This document shows, one piece after another, positions 7,922 to 17,056 of a stretch of 64,000 bases of DNA; position 1 is the first letter of the stretch, and every line of letters begins with the position of its first letter. Position numbers and translations under genes: made by a program. The notes under the pieces were generated by a model, which ran no database searches, had not been told where the DNA came from, and saw nothing but the letters and a program-made list of their open reading frames with translations. Source of the DNA: Acidaminococcus hominis (GTDB taxonomy: Bacteria > Bacillota > Negativicutes > Acidaminococcales > Acidaminococcaceae); NCBI RefSeq assembly GCF_021044795.1, contig NZ_JAJNOP010000008.1. One strand, given 5' to 3'.

Positions 7922-9679
7922 ATGAAATGGTCGGAGGCACTTACAGCCCTGTCCCAATGCGGTCTGGGGGCGCTGATCCTGGATCTGGACGGACAGGTAC
8001 GCAAAATCAATGCCCGGGGGGATGAGCTGCTCCATGGGGACGGCAAACTGGAGGGGGCGCCCCTGCCCGCCTGCGCCGTGCCCCTGCTCCAGCCGGTGGA
8101 GGAGCGGGTGTACGGGAACCCGGCGTTTGGGGAGTACATTGCCCGCTGCCCCACGCCCACCCTGGAGGATCTGCCGGAAGGGTACCGGTTCCTGGTCTTC
8201 CAGAAGACCGATTATGAGGCCTGTCACGATATGCTCCTCAGCGCCCTGAACCAGATCAAGGAATCCGTCATCATCTGCGACCAGGATTCCCGGATCTACT
8301 TCCTCAATGACGCCGCAGTCCGCATGGACGGCCTTACCAACTATGGGGTGGTAGGGGAGAAACTGCCCAATGTGTACAAGAGCCAGGACGACAAGGGTCT
8401 CTTGGTTCCCTGGGTCATTGAGCACAAGCAGCCCCTCCGGGATGTGCGCCAGCACTATACCACCTGTCGGGGCCGGGCCGTGGACATTATGGCCAGCTGC
8501 TATCCCATTGTCCAGAACGGCCAGGTGCTGGGCGGGTGCAGCGTGATGGAGGACTGGAGCACCGTGGATGAGCTCCACAAGAAAATCATCGACCTTCAGG
8601 AAAAGCTGCTGCACGTGACCAAAGAAGGCGGCAAAAAGGCCCATAAAAACGTGCTGAAGGCCAAATACCATTTCGAGGACATTATCTTTGCCAGCGACGC
8701 CATGGCCGCCCTGATGCAGCGTTGCCGCCACGTGGCCAAATCTTCTTCCTCCATCCTGATCTATGGGGAGACAGGTACCGGGAAGGAACTGGTGGCCCAA
8801 AGCATCCACAACGCCAGCAGCCGGGCGGACGGGCCCTTTTTGGCCATCAACTGTGCGGCCATTCCGGAGAACCTGCTGGAAGGGATCCTCTTTGGCACGG
8901 AAAAGGGGGCCTATACCGGGGCCGAGCAGCGGCCGGGCCTGTTTGAGCAGGCGGACGGAGGGACCCTGCTTTTGGACGAAATCAACTCCATGAACATCAA
9001 CCTCCAGCCCAAGCTGCTGCGGGTGCTTCAGGAAGGCACCGTGCGCCGGGTAGGGGGCATGACGGAGCATCCGGTGGACGTCCGGGTGCTGTCCAACATG
9101 AACATTACTCCCCAGCAGGCCCTGGAGGAGCACAAGCTGCGCCGGGACCTGTTCTACCGGTTGGGGGTGGTGGACCTTCGGGTGCCGCCCCTGCGGGAGC
9201 GCATGGAGGACGTACCTCTTTTGGCTAAGCATTTTATTATGCTCTACAACCAGAAGCTGAACAAAAACGTCCGGAACGTGGATGCCCAGGTGCTGGAGCT
9301 GTTCCAGAGCTACAACTGGCCCGGCAATGTCCGGGAGCTGCAGCACGCCATCGAGTTTGCCATGAACGTGCTGCCGGATGACCGGAACATGATTACCCTG
9401 GACTACATTCCGGAGAATATTGTCCAGGTCCAGCAGGAGGAGAAGGACGCCTTCTATCCTGTTCAGCCGGGGCTGATCGCCCCCTACGACAAGCCCAAGC
9501 GGGATAAGTATGCCAAAAAGCGGACCCTGCGGGAAGTGGAGCGGGCAGCGGTCTGCCAGGCCCTGCGCCACCACCAGGGGAATATTTCGGCGGCAGCCCG
9601 GCAGCTGGGCATGAGTCGGCAGAACCTTCAGTACCGGATCAAACGGGATGGCATCGATTTGAATGAGTTCCTGAGTTGA
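7922..9679 (+). CDS. Sigma-54-dependent activator 1 (PAS / AAA+ / Fis)
   Basis: This 585-aa bacterial enhancer-binding protein hydrolyses ATP to open sigma-54 promoters. It has PAS-like sensing regions (about residues 1-100 and 110-225), then an AAA+ domain with Walker A GETGTGKE near 282-289. The sigma-54 contact loop is GAYTGA (329-334) instead of the usual GAFTGA. Walker B reads LLLDEI, and the C-terminus has a Fis-type helix-turn-helix (NISAAARQLGMSRQNLQYRI). There is no receiver domain, so it probably senses a ligand. The three sigma-54 promoters of the window are the natural targets. The start has GGAGGAAAATGTC before the ATG. A close but frameshifted paralog follows. Confidence 0.95.
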   Translation: MKWSEALTALSQCGLGALILDLDGQVRKINARGDELLHGDGKLEGAPLPACAVPLLQPVEERVYGNPAFGEYIARCPTPTLEDLPEGYRFLVFQKTDYEACHDMLLSALNQIKESVIICDQDSRIYFLNDAAVRMDGLTNYGVVGEKLPNVYKSQDDKGLLVPWVIEHKQPLRDVRQHYTTCRGRAVDIMASCYPIVQNGQVLGGCSVMEDWSTVDELHKKIIDLQEKLLHVTKEGGKKAHKNVLKAKYHFEDIIFASDAMAALMQRCRHVAKSSSSILIYGETGTGKELVAQSIHNASSRADGPFLAINCAAIPENLLEGILFGTEKGAYTGAEQRPGLFEQADGGTLLLDEINSMNINLQPKLLRVLQEGTVRRVGGMTEHPVDVRVLSNMNITPQQALEEHKLRRDLFYRLGVVDLRVPPLRERMEDVPLLAKHFIMLYNQKLNKNVRNVDAQVLELFQSYNWPGNVRELQHAIEFAMNVLPDDRNMITLDYIPENIVQVQQEEKDAFYPVQPGLIAPYDKPKRDKYAKKRTLREVERAAVCQALRHHQGNISAAARQLGMSRQNLQYRIKRDGIDLNEFLS

Positions 9680-9713
9680 TGCAAAAAGTATTTTAAAAAT
9701 GGAAAACTGATTG

Positions 9714-9758
9714 AAAAAATGGTCTGCAAACCGGAAATGGATTTGCAGGCCATTTTTT
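9714..9758 (+). terminator. Intrinsic terminator
   Basis: AAAAATGGTCTGCAAA pairs with TTTGCAGGCCATTTTTT across a 12-nt loop, between the two activator genes. The stem contains a TGCAAA...TTTGCA dyad resembling the candidate enhancer sites. Confidence 0.75.
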
Positions 9759-9880
9759 CTAGGGACATGGGGTATGTTTTTTCAGCCTTTTTTGTAAGAA
9801 AAATTTACATAGGAACTTCCGCTTTTTGGCTAAACTATGTTAAAATTATCAGACAGCCATATGTATCGGAGGAATTTTCC

Positions 9881-11639
9881 ATGAAAAGCACAGAAGCACT
9901 TACCTTATTGTCCCAGTGCAATCTGGGCGCATTGGTCCTGAACCCGGACGGCAGGGTACTGGACATCAATGCCAGAGGGGACCAGCTGCTCCACGGGGAA
10001 GGAAAACTAAAGGGCGCGCCCCTGCCTGCCTACTGTATGCCCCTGCTCCAATCCGGGACGGAGCGGGTGTACAGCAATCCTGCTTTTGGAGAATACGTAA
10101 TGCCCTGTCCGGCTCCCGAGGTGGAGGGGCTGCCGGAGGGCTGCCGCCTGGTGGTGTTTCAAAAAGCGGACTACGAAGCCTGCCACGATATGCTGCTCAG
10201 TACCCTGAACCAGATCAATGAGTCCGTGATTGTCTGCGACAAGGAGTCCCGAATCTATTTCCTGAACGATGCGGCGGTGCGCATGGACGGGCTCACCAAT
10301 TACGGAGTGGTGGGGGAAAAGCTGGACAAGGTGTACCAAAGCCAGGACGGCGACGGTCTGCGGGTGCCCTGGGTTATTGAGCATCGGGAAGCCGTTCGGG
10401 ACTTCCGGCAGCATTACACCACCTTTCGGGGAAAAAGCGTGGACATTATGGCCAGCTGCTACCCCATTGTGCAAAACGGCCAGATCCTGGGGGGCTGCAG
10501 TGTCATGCAGGACTGGAGCGCCGTGGACCAGCTCCACAAGAAGGTCATCGACCTCCAGGAAAAGCTGCTGCACCTGACCAAGGACGGGGGCCGGCATTCC
10601 CACAAGAACGTACTGAAAGCCAAGTACCATTTTGATGATATTGTCTTTGCCAGTGATGCCATGGCAGCCCTGATTCACCGCTGCCGTCACGTGGCCCAGT
10701 CCTCCTCCTCGGTGCTGATCTACGGGGAAACGGGCACCGGCAAGGAACTGATTGCCCAGAGCATACACAACGCCAGCAAGCGCAGCAATGGGCCTTTTTT
10801 GGCCATCAACTGCGCGGCCATACCGGAGAACCTGCTGGAAGGGATCCTCTTTGGCACGGAAAAGGGTGCCTATACCGGCGCCGAGCAGCGGCCGGGACTG
10901 TTTGAGCAGGCGGACGGAGGAACCTTGCTCTTGGACGAAATCAACTCCATGAACCTGAACCTGCAGCCCAAGCTGCTGCGGGTGCTTCAGGAAGGTACGG
11001 TGCGCCGGGTAGGGGGGCATGACGGAGCGGCCGGTGAATGTCCGGGTACTGTCCAATATGAACATCACGCCCCAGCAGGCCCTCCAGGAACACAAGCTTC
11101 GCCGGGACCTGTTCTATCGGCTGGGGGTGGTGGACCTGAGAATCCCGCCCCTAAGGGAACGGCTGGAGGATATTCCCCTTTTGGCCAAGCATTTTATTAT
11201 GCACTACAACCAGAAGCTGAACAAAAGCGTCCGCACTATAGATAATCAGGTGCTGGAGCTGTTCCAGGGCTACAATTGGCCCGGCAATGTCCGGGAGCTG
11301 CAGCACGCCATCGAGTATGCCATGAACGTGCTTCCCGATGACCGGAACCTGATTACCCTGGAGTACATCCCGGAAAACATCAGCCAGCTGCAAAAAGAGG
11401 AAGCAGAGGGCTTCTATCCTGTGGCCCCCAGTTTTGCACCGGGGCTGGAGCCGGCCAAACCCACCCGGCAGACCCGGAAGCGGACCCTCCGGGAAGTGGA
11501 GCGGGCTGCCGTCTGCCAGGCCCTCCGGGCCCAGCACGGCAATATTTCGGCGGCTGCCCGGCAGCTGGGTATGAGCCGGCAGAATCTCCAGTACCGGATC
11601 AAACGGGACAGCATTGATTTGAACGAATTTTTAGGCTAA
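9881..11639 (+). pseudogene. Sigma-54-dependent activator 2, frameshifted in the AAA+ domain
   Basis: This is a paralog of the activator at 7922 with the same PAS / AAA+ / Fis layout and the same GAYTGA loop. Start ATG 9881 (MKSTEALTLLSQ) follows CGGAGGAATTTTCC and aligns with the paralog start. The frame breaks at 11012-11017, where six G residues occur; the intact paralog has five at the same place (GTAGGGGGCATGACGG). Removing one G restores RRVGGMTERPVNVRVL and the frame to 11639, including the Fis-type HTH. As read, the product ends prematurely at 11245 with a scrambled tail, losing arginine-finger and DNA-binding parts. It could be a sequencing error, a slippage site, or genuine loss of one duplicated copy. 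Confidence 0.88.
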
Positions 11640-11654
11640 CTGCATACCATGCCC

Positions 11655-11684
11655 GCGGGACAGGGAAACCTGCCCCGCTTTTTT
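11655..11684 (+). terminator. Intrinsic terminator
   Basis: GCGGGACAGG-GAAA-CCTGCCCCGC followed by TTTTTT, right after the second activator. Confidence 0.85.
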
Positions 11685-11782
11685 GTGAAGGGTGCAGCTG
11701 CCTGTGAAACGCTTTTTGCAGGGTAAAAAAAGGAAAAATAATTTGCGCCTAAAAAGCAGACGTATTGACCCTGCAAAATAAC

Positions 11783-11962
11783 GCAAAAATTTGCATAGGA
11801 ATTGCTTTTGCTATAAAAAATGGCGTAAAACCTGGAGAAAAACGACAGGAAAAAATCTTGAAATATAGCAAAATTATTTGCAGCTATGCAAATATAATGC
11901 CTATAATTTGGCACGCAAAAAGAAAATCAGCAGGTGCAAAAACCTCATTTTTTTATTTGCAC
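11783..11962 (+). promoter_or_regulatory. GCAAA/TTTGC dyads upstream of BCCT gene 2, candidate enhancer sites
   Basis: Dyads seen are GCAAAAATTTGC (11783-11794), GCAAAATTATTTGC (11868-11881), TTTGCAGCTATGCAAA (11877-11892) and GTGCAAA-N15-TTTGCAC (11934-11962). The last is about 110-137 bp upstream of the -24 element. The rest of the 11685-12285 gap is AT-rich leader and promoter DNA without a convincing gene. Confidence 0.5.
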
Positions 11963-12069
11963 TTAGTGTAAAAATAAAAAGTACAGAAACTGGAAAAATG
12001 GCTTGAAACGGCGGTTTTGAACCAGTATATCCATTAGTTTTTCTAATGAGTTACAAACTTTTTTCAAAC

Positions 12070-12085
12070 AGGCACGTTTCTTGCA
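12070..12085 (+). promoter_or_regulatory. Sigma-54 promoter of BCCT gene 2
   Basis: AGGCACGTTTCTTGCA has GG at 12071-12072 and GC at 12083-12084, 10 nt apart. A leader of about 190 nt follows. An imperfect hairpin AGGAC...GTCCT begins about 20 nt after the GC. The leader also carries CCTGAAAAATCGGAATA, almost the same as CCTAAAAAATCGGAATA in the leader of BCCT gene 3. Confidence 0.88.
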
Positions 12086-12285
12086 AGATAGTAAAGCGTA
12101 GGAGGACTGGTTGTCACTGGTCCTGAAAAATCGGAATATTTGCATTAGAGGAAAAACGGACTGAACAGAAAGGAGGAATTTGCCGCGCCGGAGCCGCCCA
12201 GGGTATGGAAGAACGTGCAGGGGCAGCACCGGAGGAAACAGGTTTCCTGTTATTATCTTAGATCGTAAGGAAAGGGGTTTTTGAG

Positions 12286-13920
12286 ATGAGTAAAGAGAGA
12301 AAGAAGTACGAGCTGCGCCCCATCGTCATGTCTGTGACAGTGGTGCTGTTCGCCCTGATGCTGATAGCCATCGTGGTGGATGCCAAGGGTTTCTACAACG
12401 TGCTGAACAACCTGGTCATGCATAATGCCATGTGGGACTTTGGCTGGTTCCTGAGTCTGCTGTGCTTTTTCATGGTCATTTTCTGCGTGGTCTGCATGCT
12501 GACCCCCATTGGTTCCATCCGGCTGGGCGGTCCCAATGCCAAACCCAAGTTCACCTATATGCAATGGTTCGGGATTTCCCTGTGCACCGGCATTGGCGCC
12601 GGCGTGGTGTTCTGGGGCTCGGCTGAACCTTTGATGCTGGCCATGGAACCGCCCAAGTCCCTGGGCCTGATTCCTGGCAGCAACCAAGCCGTGCTGTGGA
12701 GCATGGCCCGCTGCTTCCTCCAATGGGGTTTTACTCCCTATGCCACCTGCGTGGTGACCGGCGTAATTCTTTCCTACGTAATTCTCAACAAGAAAGCCCC
12801 TTTCCGTACCAGCTCCCTGCTGATCCCTATTTTTGGACCGGAAGTCATTGGCAGCCGGAAAGCCGACTGGTTTGATGCTCTGTCCACCTTCGCCCTGACC
12901 GGTGCTGTAGCCGGCGGCCTGGGGTACGGTGCTATGCAGCTGTCCGCTGCTGTAAAAGCCTTTGCCGGTTATCCGCCTTCCCTGCCGGTATACGTAGCGA
13001 TTATTTTCTTCATGTTCCTGTTCTACAACGCCTCTGCGCTAAGCGGTCTGCAAAAAGGCATCACCTGGCTGTCCAACAAGAATGTGCAGTTCTTCTTTAT
13101 CCTGCTGCTGTTTGTACTGTTCTTTGGTCCCACCGCCTACATTTGCAACCTGTTTGCCGAATCCCTGGGCGAATACGTATCCAACTTCATTGCTATGAGC
13201 CTGAACACCATGCCCTATGCGGATTCCGGCATGTGGCCCCAGAATTGGGATATGTACTGGTGGGCTGACTGGATGGCCTATGCACCGCTGCTAGGCCTGT
13301 TCATGGTAAAAGTGGCCTACGGCCGTACCATCCGGGAATTTATCGCCATTGAATGGGTGGCTCCTGCCATGTTCGGGATTGTGTGGTTCGCCGTATTTGG
13401 CGGCAACATCCTCCACTCCCAGCTGTGGGACGGTGTCAATTTCTATGAACAATACCTGGCCAATGGGGCAGAAGCCATGACCCTGACCAGTTTTGACGTA
13501 CTGCCCATTCCCCTGGTTTCCAAGATTTTCATGCTGATCATCATCACCATTTCCGTGGTTACCCAGTGCGAATCCATGACCATTACCCTGGCCAGTATGA
13601 CCATGAAGGAAACCACCGTAAACGAAGAAGCTCCTGTTGCACTGAAGCTGTTCTGGGGCATTACCTTCGCCGTGATTGCCGCTGTCTTCATTGTGTTGGG
13701 CGGCATTGATGGGGTTAAGACCATCAAATCCTTCTGCGGTATCCCCCTGGCCTTCATCTGCGGCTGGCTGACCCTGGGCTTTATCCGCTACATGGCCAAA
13801 CGCCCCCGGAATCTGGACGGTTCCTACGTCTACGAAGACGAATGCGTCAACGATCCGGATAACGGGGAACCCATGGCACCCCGCAGCACCAACAAGTGGC
13901 TGAACAAAATGGGTTGGTAA
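12286..13920 (+). CDS. BCCT-family transporter 2
   Basis: This 544-aa membrane transporter is clearly BCCT but diverged from the other two. The glycine-rich segment reads CTGIGAGVVFWGSAEPL and the signature region WYWADWMAYAPLLGLF-like is followed by VKVAYGRTIREF, which keeps more Trp than the paralogs. About 12 membrane segments are apparent. The start is supported by AAAGGGG 8 nt upstream of ATG 12286. It has its own sigma-54 promoter and terminator, so it is a single-gene unit. The divergence suggests a different but related substrate, perhaps a product exchanged for the substrate, as CaiT exchanges carnitine for butyrobetaine. Confidence 0.93.
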   Translation: MSKERKKYELRPIVMSVTVVLFALMLIAIVVDAKGFYNVLNNLVMHNAMWDFGWFLSLLCFFMVIFCVVCMLTPIGSIRLGGPNAKPKFTYMQWFGISLCTGIGAGVVFWGSAEPLMLAMEPPKSLGLIPGSNQAVLWSMARCFLQWGFTPYATCVVTGVILSYVILNKKAPFRTSSLLIPIFGPEVIGSRKADWFDALSTFALTGAVAGGLGYGAMQLSAAVKAFAGYPPSLPVYVAIIFFMFLFYNASALSGLQKGITWLSNKNVQFFFILLLFVLFFGPTAYICNLFAESLGEYVSNFIAMSLNTMPYADSGMWPQNWDMYWWADWMAYAPLLGLFMVKVAYGRTIREFIAIEWVAPAMFGIVWFAVFGGNILHSQLWDGVNFYEQYLANGAEAMTLTSFDVLPIPLVSKIFMLIIITISVVTQCESMTITLASMTMKETTVNEEAPVALKLFWGITFAVIAAVFIVLGGIDGVKTIKSFCGIPLAFICGWLTLGFIRYMAKRPRNLDGSYVYEDECVNDPDNGEPMAPRSTNKWLNKMGW

Positions 13921-13983
13921 AACCGGCTCAGCCTATTAACCAGTGACATACGCGGTTCATTCCGGCTGCCGCGTTTGTCTATA

Positions 13984-14023
13984 CCCTGGTTTTCAGGACC
14001 TCCTGGAGACCAGGGATTTTTTT
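13984..14023 (+). terminator. Intrinsic terminator
   Basis: CCCTGG...CCAGGG hairpin with an inner pairing TCAGGACCTCCTGGA, followed by a run of seven T. Confidence 0.75.
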
Positions 14024-14282
14024 GCCTGAATGGCGACGGGAAACCGGCAGCTTTGGCAGCAAAATATAGGGCAGCTGAAAAAATGTATTTAACCTGAAAG
14101 AAAAATAATTTGCGGCCCTGGGGCAGCTTTCTGGTGCAAAAAAATTCTGGGAAAAACGGGTGGGCAGCCTGAACCTGGGCTGTACTCTAGCTCTGAAAAA
14201 TAACGAGAAGATTCAGAAATGACAAAAATCTTTGCAGGGGGAGCAAAAATATGCTTAAAGTTAGGCGTGCAAAATCGTCCTG

Positions 14283-14320
14283 AAAGTGCAAAAGAAATCT
14301 TTTGAATTTTTTTGCACTTT
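14283..14320 (+). promoter_or_regulatory. AAAGTGCAAA-N18-TTTGCACTTT inverted repeat, candidate enhancer site
   Basis: Two perfect 10-bp inverted arms (14283-14292 and 14311-14320) lie 106-143 bp upstream of the -24 GG of the next promoter. They closely resemble the GTGCAAA...TTTGCAC site upstream of BCCT gene 2. The surrounding gap 14024-14514 shows no gene. Confidence 0.6.
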
Positions 14321-14397
14321 GCGTAATCCAAAATAAAACAGTTGCCTCTGGACCTTGACCGGTACTGGAGTTTTTCTGTAGCCCCTCGGGAAAGTGA

Positions 14398-14440
14398 ACC
14401 GTGCCTACAGCGCCTTTGGCAAATAGGCACGGTTTTTGCC
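14398..14440 (+). promoter_or_regulatory. Sigma-54 promoter of BCCT gene 3, embedded in an inverted repeat
   Basis: TAGGCACGGTTTTTGCC has GG at 14426-14427 and GC at 14438-14439, 10 nt apart. The -24 half is the right arm of a perfect 10-bp inverted repeat, ACCGTGCCTA (14398-14407) against TAGGCACGGT (14424-14433), with GCC-TTT-GGC inside the loop and TTTTT after it. The same DNA therefore looks like both a sigma-54 promoter and an intrinsic terminator. Confidence 0.85.
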
Positions 14441-14514
14441 ATATAGAAAATCGTAATGGACTGGCGCCAACCCAGCCTAAAAAATCGGAATAATACAATA
14501 AGGAGGAAATGAAA

Positions 14515-16158
14515 ATGCCGGAAGCAAACCTGAAAGGCAAAATCTACAAAGAAGTCCTGGTGGTCATAGGACTTCTCCTGACCGCAGAAATCATACTTGG
14601 GGTATTCTTCACCAAGCAATTTGGTACTGCCATGTCCACCATGCTGTATTGGATTGGGGACACCTTTGGCTGGTGGATCAACTTCCTGTCCGTGCTGACG
14701 GTTATCTTGGGTCTGGTACTGATCATCTTCAAATGGGGGGACATCAAGATTGGCGGCATTGATGCCAAACCGGATTTCACCACCTGGCAGTGGTGGTCCA
14801 TCTCCATCTGCGGCGGTATCGGCTGCGGCCTGCTGTACTGGGCCATGGGCGAACCCATGTTCCAATTTATGACCCCGCCCCTGGCCATCCATGCTGCCCT
14901 GGGCAGCCGGGATGCGGCCATCTTCGCCGTCAGCCAGGCCATGTTCCACTGGTCCTTCGTCCAGTACTTCATCTATTCCCTGCCTGCTACCGCCTTTGCC
15001 CTGCTGTGCTTCAACTACCAGAAATCCCTGTCCATGGGACCCATGGTAAAGGAAACCGCTGGTAAGGAGCATCGGCACATTACCACCCTGCTGCACATCC
15101 TGTGCGGCTATGCAGTAGCCTGCGGCGTATCCAACTCCATGGCAGCCGGCCTGATGCAGATTTCCGGCGGCATGAACGCCGTCTTTGGCATTACCCAGGG
15201 ACCCCTGATGTACTTTGTGATTACCGTACTGGTAGCTGCTTTCTTCATCATTTCCTGCCTGACCGGCATCAACAAGGGTCTGACCTACGTATCTTCTGCC
15301 TGCATGTTCTGCTTCTTCGGCCTGATGATCTACGTGGTGGTCACCGGCAACTCTGAATTCATCGGCAAGATCGGCACCGAAGCCATGGGCCAGATTATGG
15401 ACAACTTCTGGGGCAAGATCATGATCAACAACACCCTGGTTCCCCAGGACCAATGGCCTAACGAATGGCCCATCACCTTCTGGAACTCCTTCTTCATCTA
15501 TGCACCGGTTATCGGCATGTTCCTGGCCCGGCTGGGCAAGGGCCGTACCGTCCGGGAATTCCTCCTGGTGGAAATTCTGGTTCCGTCCCTGTTCTGCTGT
15601 CTGTTCATCGCCATCTTCGCTGGCCAGAGCATGTACGTACAAACCAGCGGCACCATGGATGTGTGGGCCATGATCCAGCAGGAAGGCATGCAGACCACCC
15701 TGTACCAGGTACTGGGCACCATGCCCGGCGGCAAAGCTGTGCAGCTGGTCTTCCTGATTACCGTGTGCCTGTCCTTCATTACCCTGGCTGACCCCAACAC
15801 CGCTGCCCTGGCTACCCTGTGTGTGCACGGCCAGGAAATCGACTCCGAACCCCCCAAGGCTATGAAAATCATCCTGGGTACGGCCATTTCTGCCGTAGCC
15901 TACCTGCTGGTGGTCTCCGGCGGCATGAACGCCGTAAAGGGCCTGCTGAATATTGGCGGTCTGCTCATGACCCTGCCCACCCTGTGGCTGTGCCTGATCA
16001 TCTTTAGACTGGAAACCCCACTGCTGGCCTCCAAGAGCCACCGGATGGCGACCCAGCCGGAAGCCTACCAGGTGGAAGCTCCCGACGGCCGGGTACAGGT
16101 GGACGTAAAAGGCCTGGATGTGGTTATTTACCAGAAAGCCGATGCGGAAAAAGCCTGA
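14515..16158 (+). CDS. BCCT-family transporter 3 (close paralog of transporter 1)
   Basis: This 547-aa transporter is nearly a duplicate of the one at 4433 along its whole length, including CGGIGCGLLYWAMGEPM and FLARLGKGRTVREF. ATG 14515 is preferred over an ATG six bases earlier because it sits 8 nt after AGGAGG and matches the paralog N-terminus. Differences cluster at the extreme N-terminus, in loops and at the C-terminus. It has its own sigma-54 promoter and terminator. It probably carries the same class of substrate under a slightly different regulatory setting, since its leader differs from that of gene 1. Confidence 0.93.
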   Translation: MPEANLKGKIYKEVLVVIGLLLTAEIILGVFFTKQFGTAMSTMLYWIGDTFGWWINFLSVLTVILGLVLIIFKWGDIKIGGIDAKPDFTTWQWWSISICGGIGCGLLYWAMGEPMFQFMTPPLAIHAALGSRDAAIFAVSQAMFHWSFVQYFIYSLPATAFALLCFNYQKSLSMGPMVKETAGKEHRHITTLLHILCGYAVACGVSNSMAAGLMQISGGMNAVFGITQGPLMYFVITVLVAAFFIISCLTGINKGLTYVSSACMFCFFGLMIYVVVTGNSEFIGKIGTEAMGQIMDNFWGKIMINNTLVPQDQWPNEWPITFWNSFFIYAPVIGMFLARLGKGRTVREFLLVEILVPSLFCCLFIAIFAGQSMYVQTSGTMDVWAMIQQEGMQTTLYQVLGTMPGGKAVQLVFLITVCLSFITLADPNTAALATLCVHGQEIDSEPPKAMKIILGTAISAVAYLLVVSGGMNAVKGLLNIGGLLMTLPTLWLCLIIFRLETPLLASKSHRMATQPEAYQVEAPDGRVQVDVKGLDVVIYQKADAEKA

Positions 16159-16182
16159 GCCGCAGCCTTGTAAAACGAAAAG

Positions 16183-16217
16183 AAAGGTCCTTCCCGCTTG
16201 GCGGGGAGGACCTTTTT
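16183..16217 (+). terminator. Intrinsic terminator
   Basis: AAAGGTCCTTCCCGC-TTG-GCGGGGAGGACC followed by TTTTT. Confidence 0.88.
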
Positions 16218-16251
16218 GCGTGCATCGGGACGCAACTCCCTTATTTGGTTA

Positions 16252-17012
16252 CCCTATCACTGTGGACTCCTTAATAAGGGGTACAGTCCAAGCAAAGCGA
16301 ACCTGGAGGGTGACGCTGAGCAGCAAGCCGCGAACCACTCTGGCTAGCAGAGAACCGCTCAGGAAGTGTCGCATTTTCCTTTATAGCCCCCTTCAAGCGT
16401 GAAGGGGGTGGCAGCCGAGAGGCTGACGGAAGAAGTTTTCCAGGATTCAGGCGACGATAGAAGTCTAATCAAAACCGCAGTTCTTCATTAAAACTTCCTC
16501 AGTCATCTCTGCGAGATGACTGCTCCTTAGTGGTTCGCCGTGCTCCGTTCCCCTTCACCCTGCGGGTTCGGCTCACGGACGGCTATCACATGGCTCACAT
16601 AAACCAAGAGTCCCTTTGCAAATTTGCCGGACTCTTGGATGTGAGCGCAACGCTTTGCCGGGCCGGTCTTAGGCCTATACGAGTCATGTGCAAAACGGGT
16701 ATAGGAAAAGAAATCATAGTACGTGGATGATTGCAATCTCTCTTTTTATCACATGACCAGTAGTGGATAGGAACGCTTCCTTCAAGCGTGAAGGAAGTGG
16801 CGCCGAAGGTGACGATAGAAGTTTTATCAAAGCCGAACCGAATGGTATGAACCCTAACAACCATGTGGGGCTCCCAAAAATTCAACTTAGATGCATCAGC
16901 ATTTGACAATTCACCTTACAAAACTTCCTCAGTCATCCCTATAGGATGACAGCCCCTTCACGCTTGAAGGGGCCGGTCTTAGGCCTATACGAGTCATGTG
17001 TAGAACGGGTAT
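16252..17012 (+). repeat. Cluster of palindromic intergenic repeats, family 1
   Basis: One full copy lies at 16491-16832. It starts AACTTCCTCAGTCATC and contains CTATCACATGGCTCACAT plus the hairpin ACCAAGAGTCC/GGACTCTTGGATGTGAG. It then has GCGCAACGCTT, GCCGGTCTTAGGCCTATACG and TGACCAGTAGTGG, and ends CTTCAAGCGTGAAGG...GAAGTTTT. A right end alone lies at 16390-16437. A left end with the GCCGGTCTTAGGCC segment lies at 16918-17012. A hairpin remnant, GTGGACTCC...GGGGTACAGTCC, is near 16260-16290. The ends are inverted relative to each other, as in MITE-like elements. I see no gene in 16218-17056. Confidence 0.75.
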
Positions 17013-17056
17013 TGAAAAAGCAACATAGTTCGTAAATATCTGCACCTACGGACGCA

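Noticed and set aside
7805..9574. 589-codon minus-strand frame opposite the first sigma-54 activator
   Set aside because: Antisense shadow of a GC-rich gene whose plus-strand product has unmistakable domains.
14089..16041. 650-codon minus-strand frame opposite BCCT gene 3
   Set aside because: Same composition artefact as above; it runs through the promoter region of the real gene.
16918..17012. Possible CRISPR or tandem array in the 16-17 kb repeat cluster
   Set aside because: The units are long, inverted and irregular, without regular spacers or cas genes.
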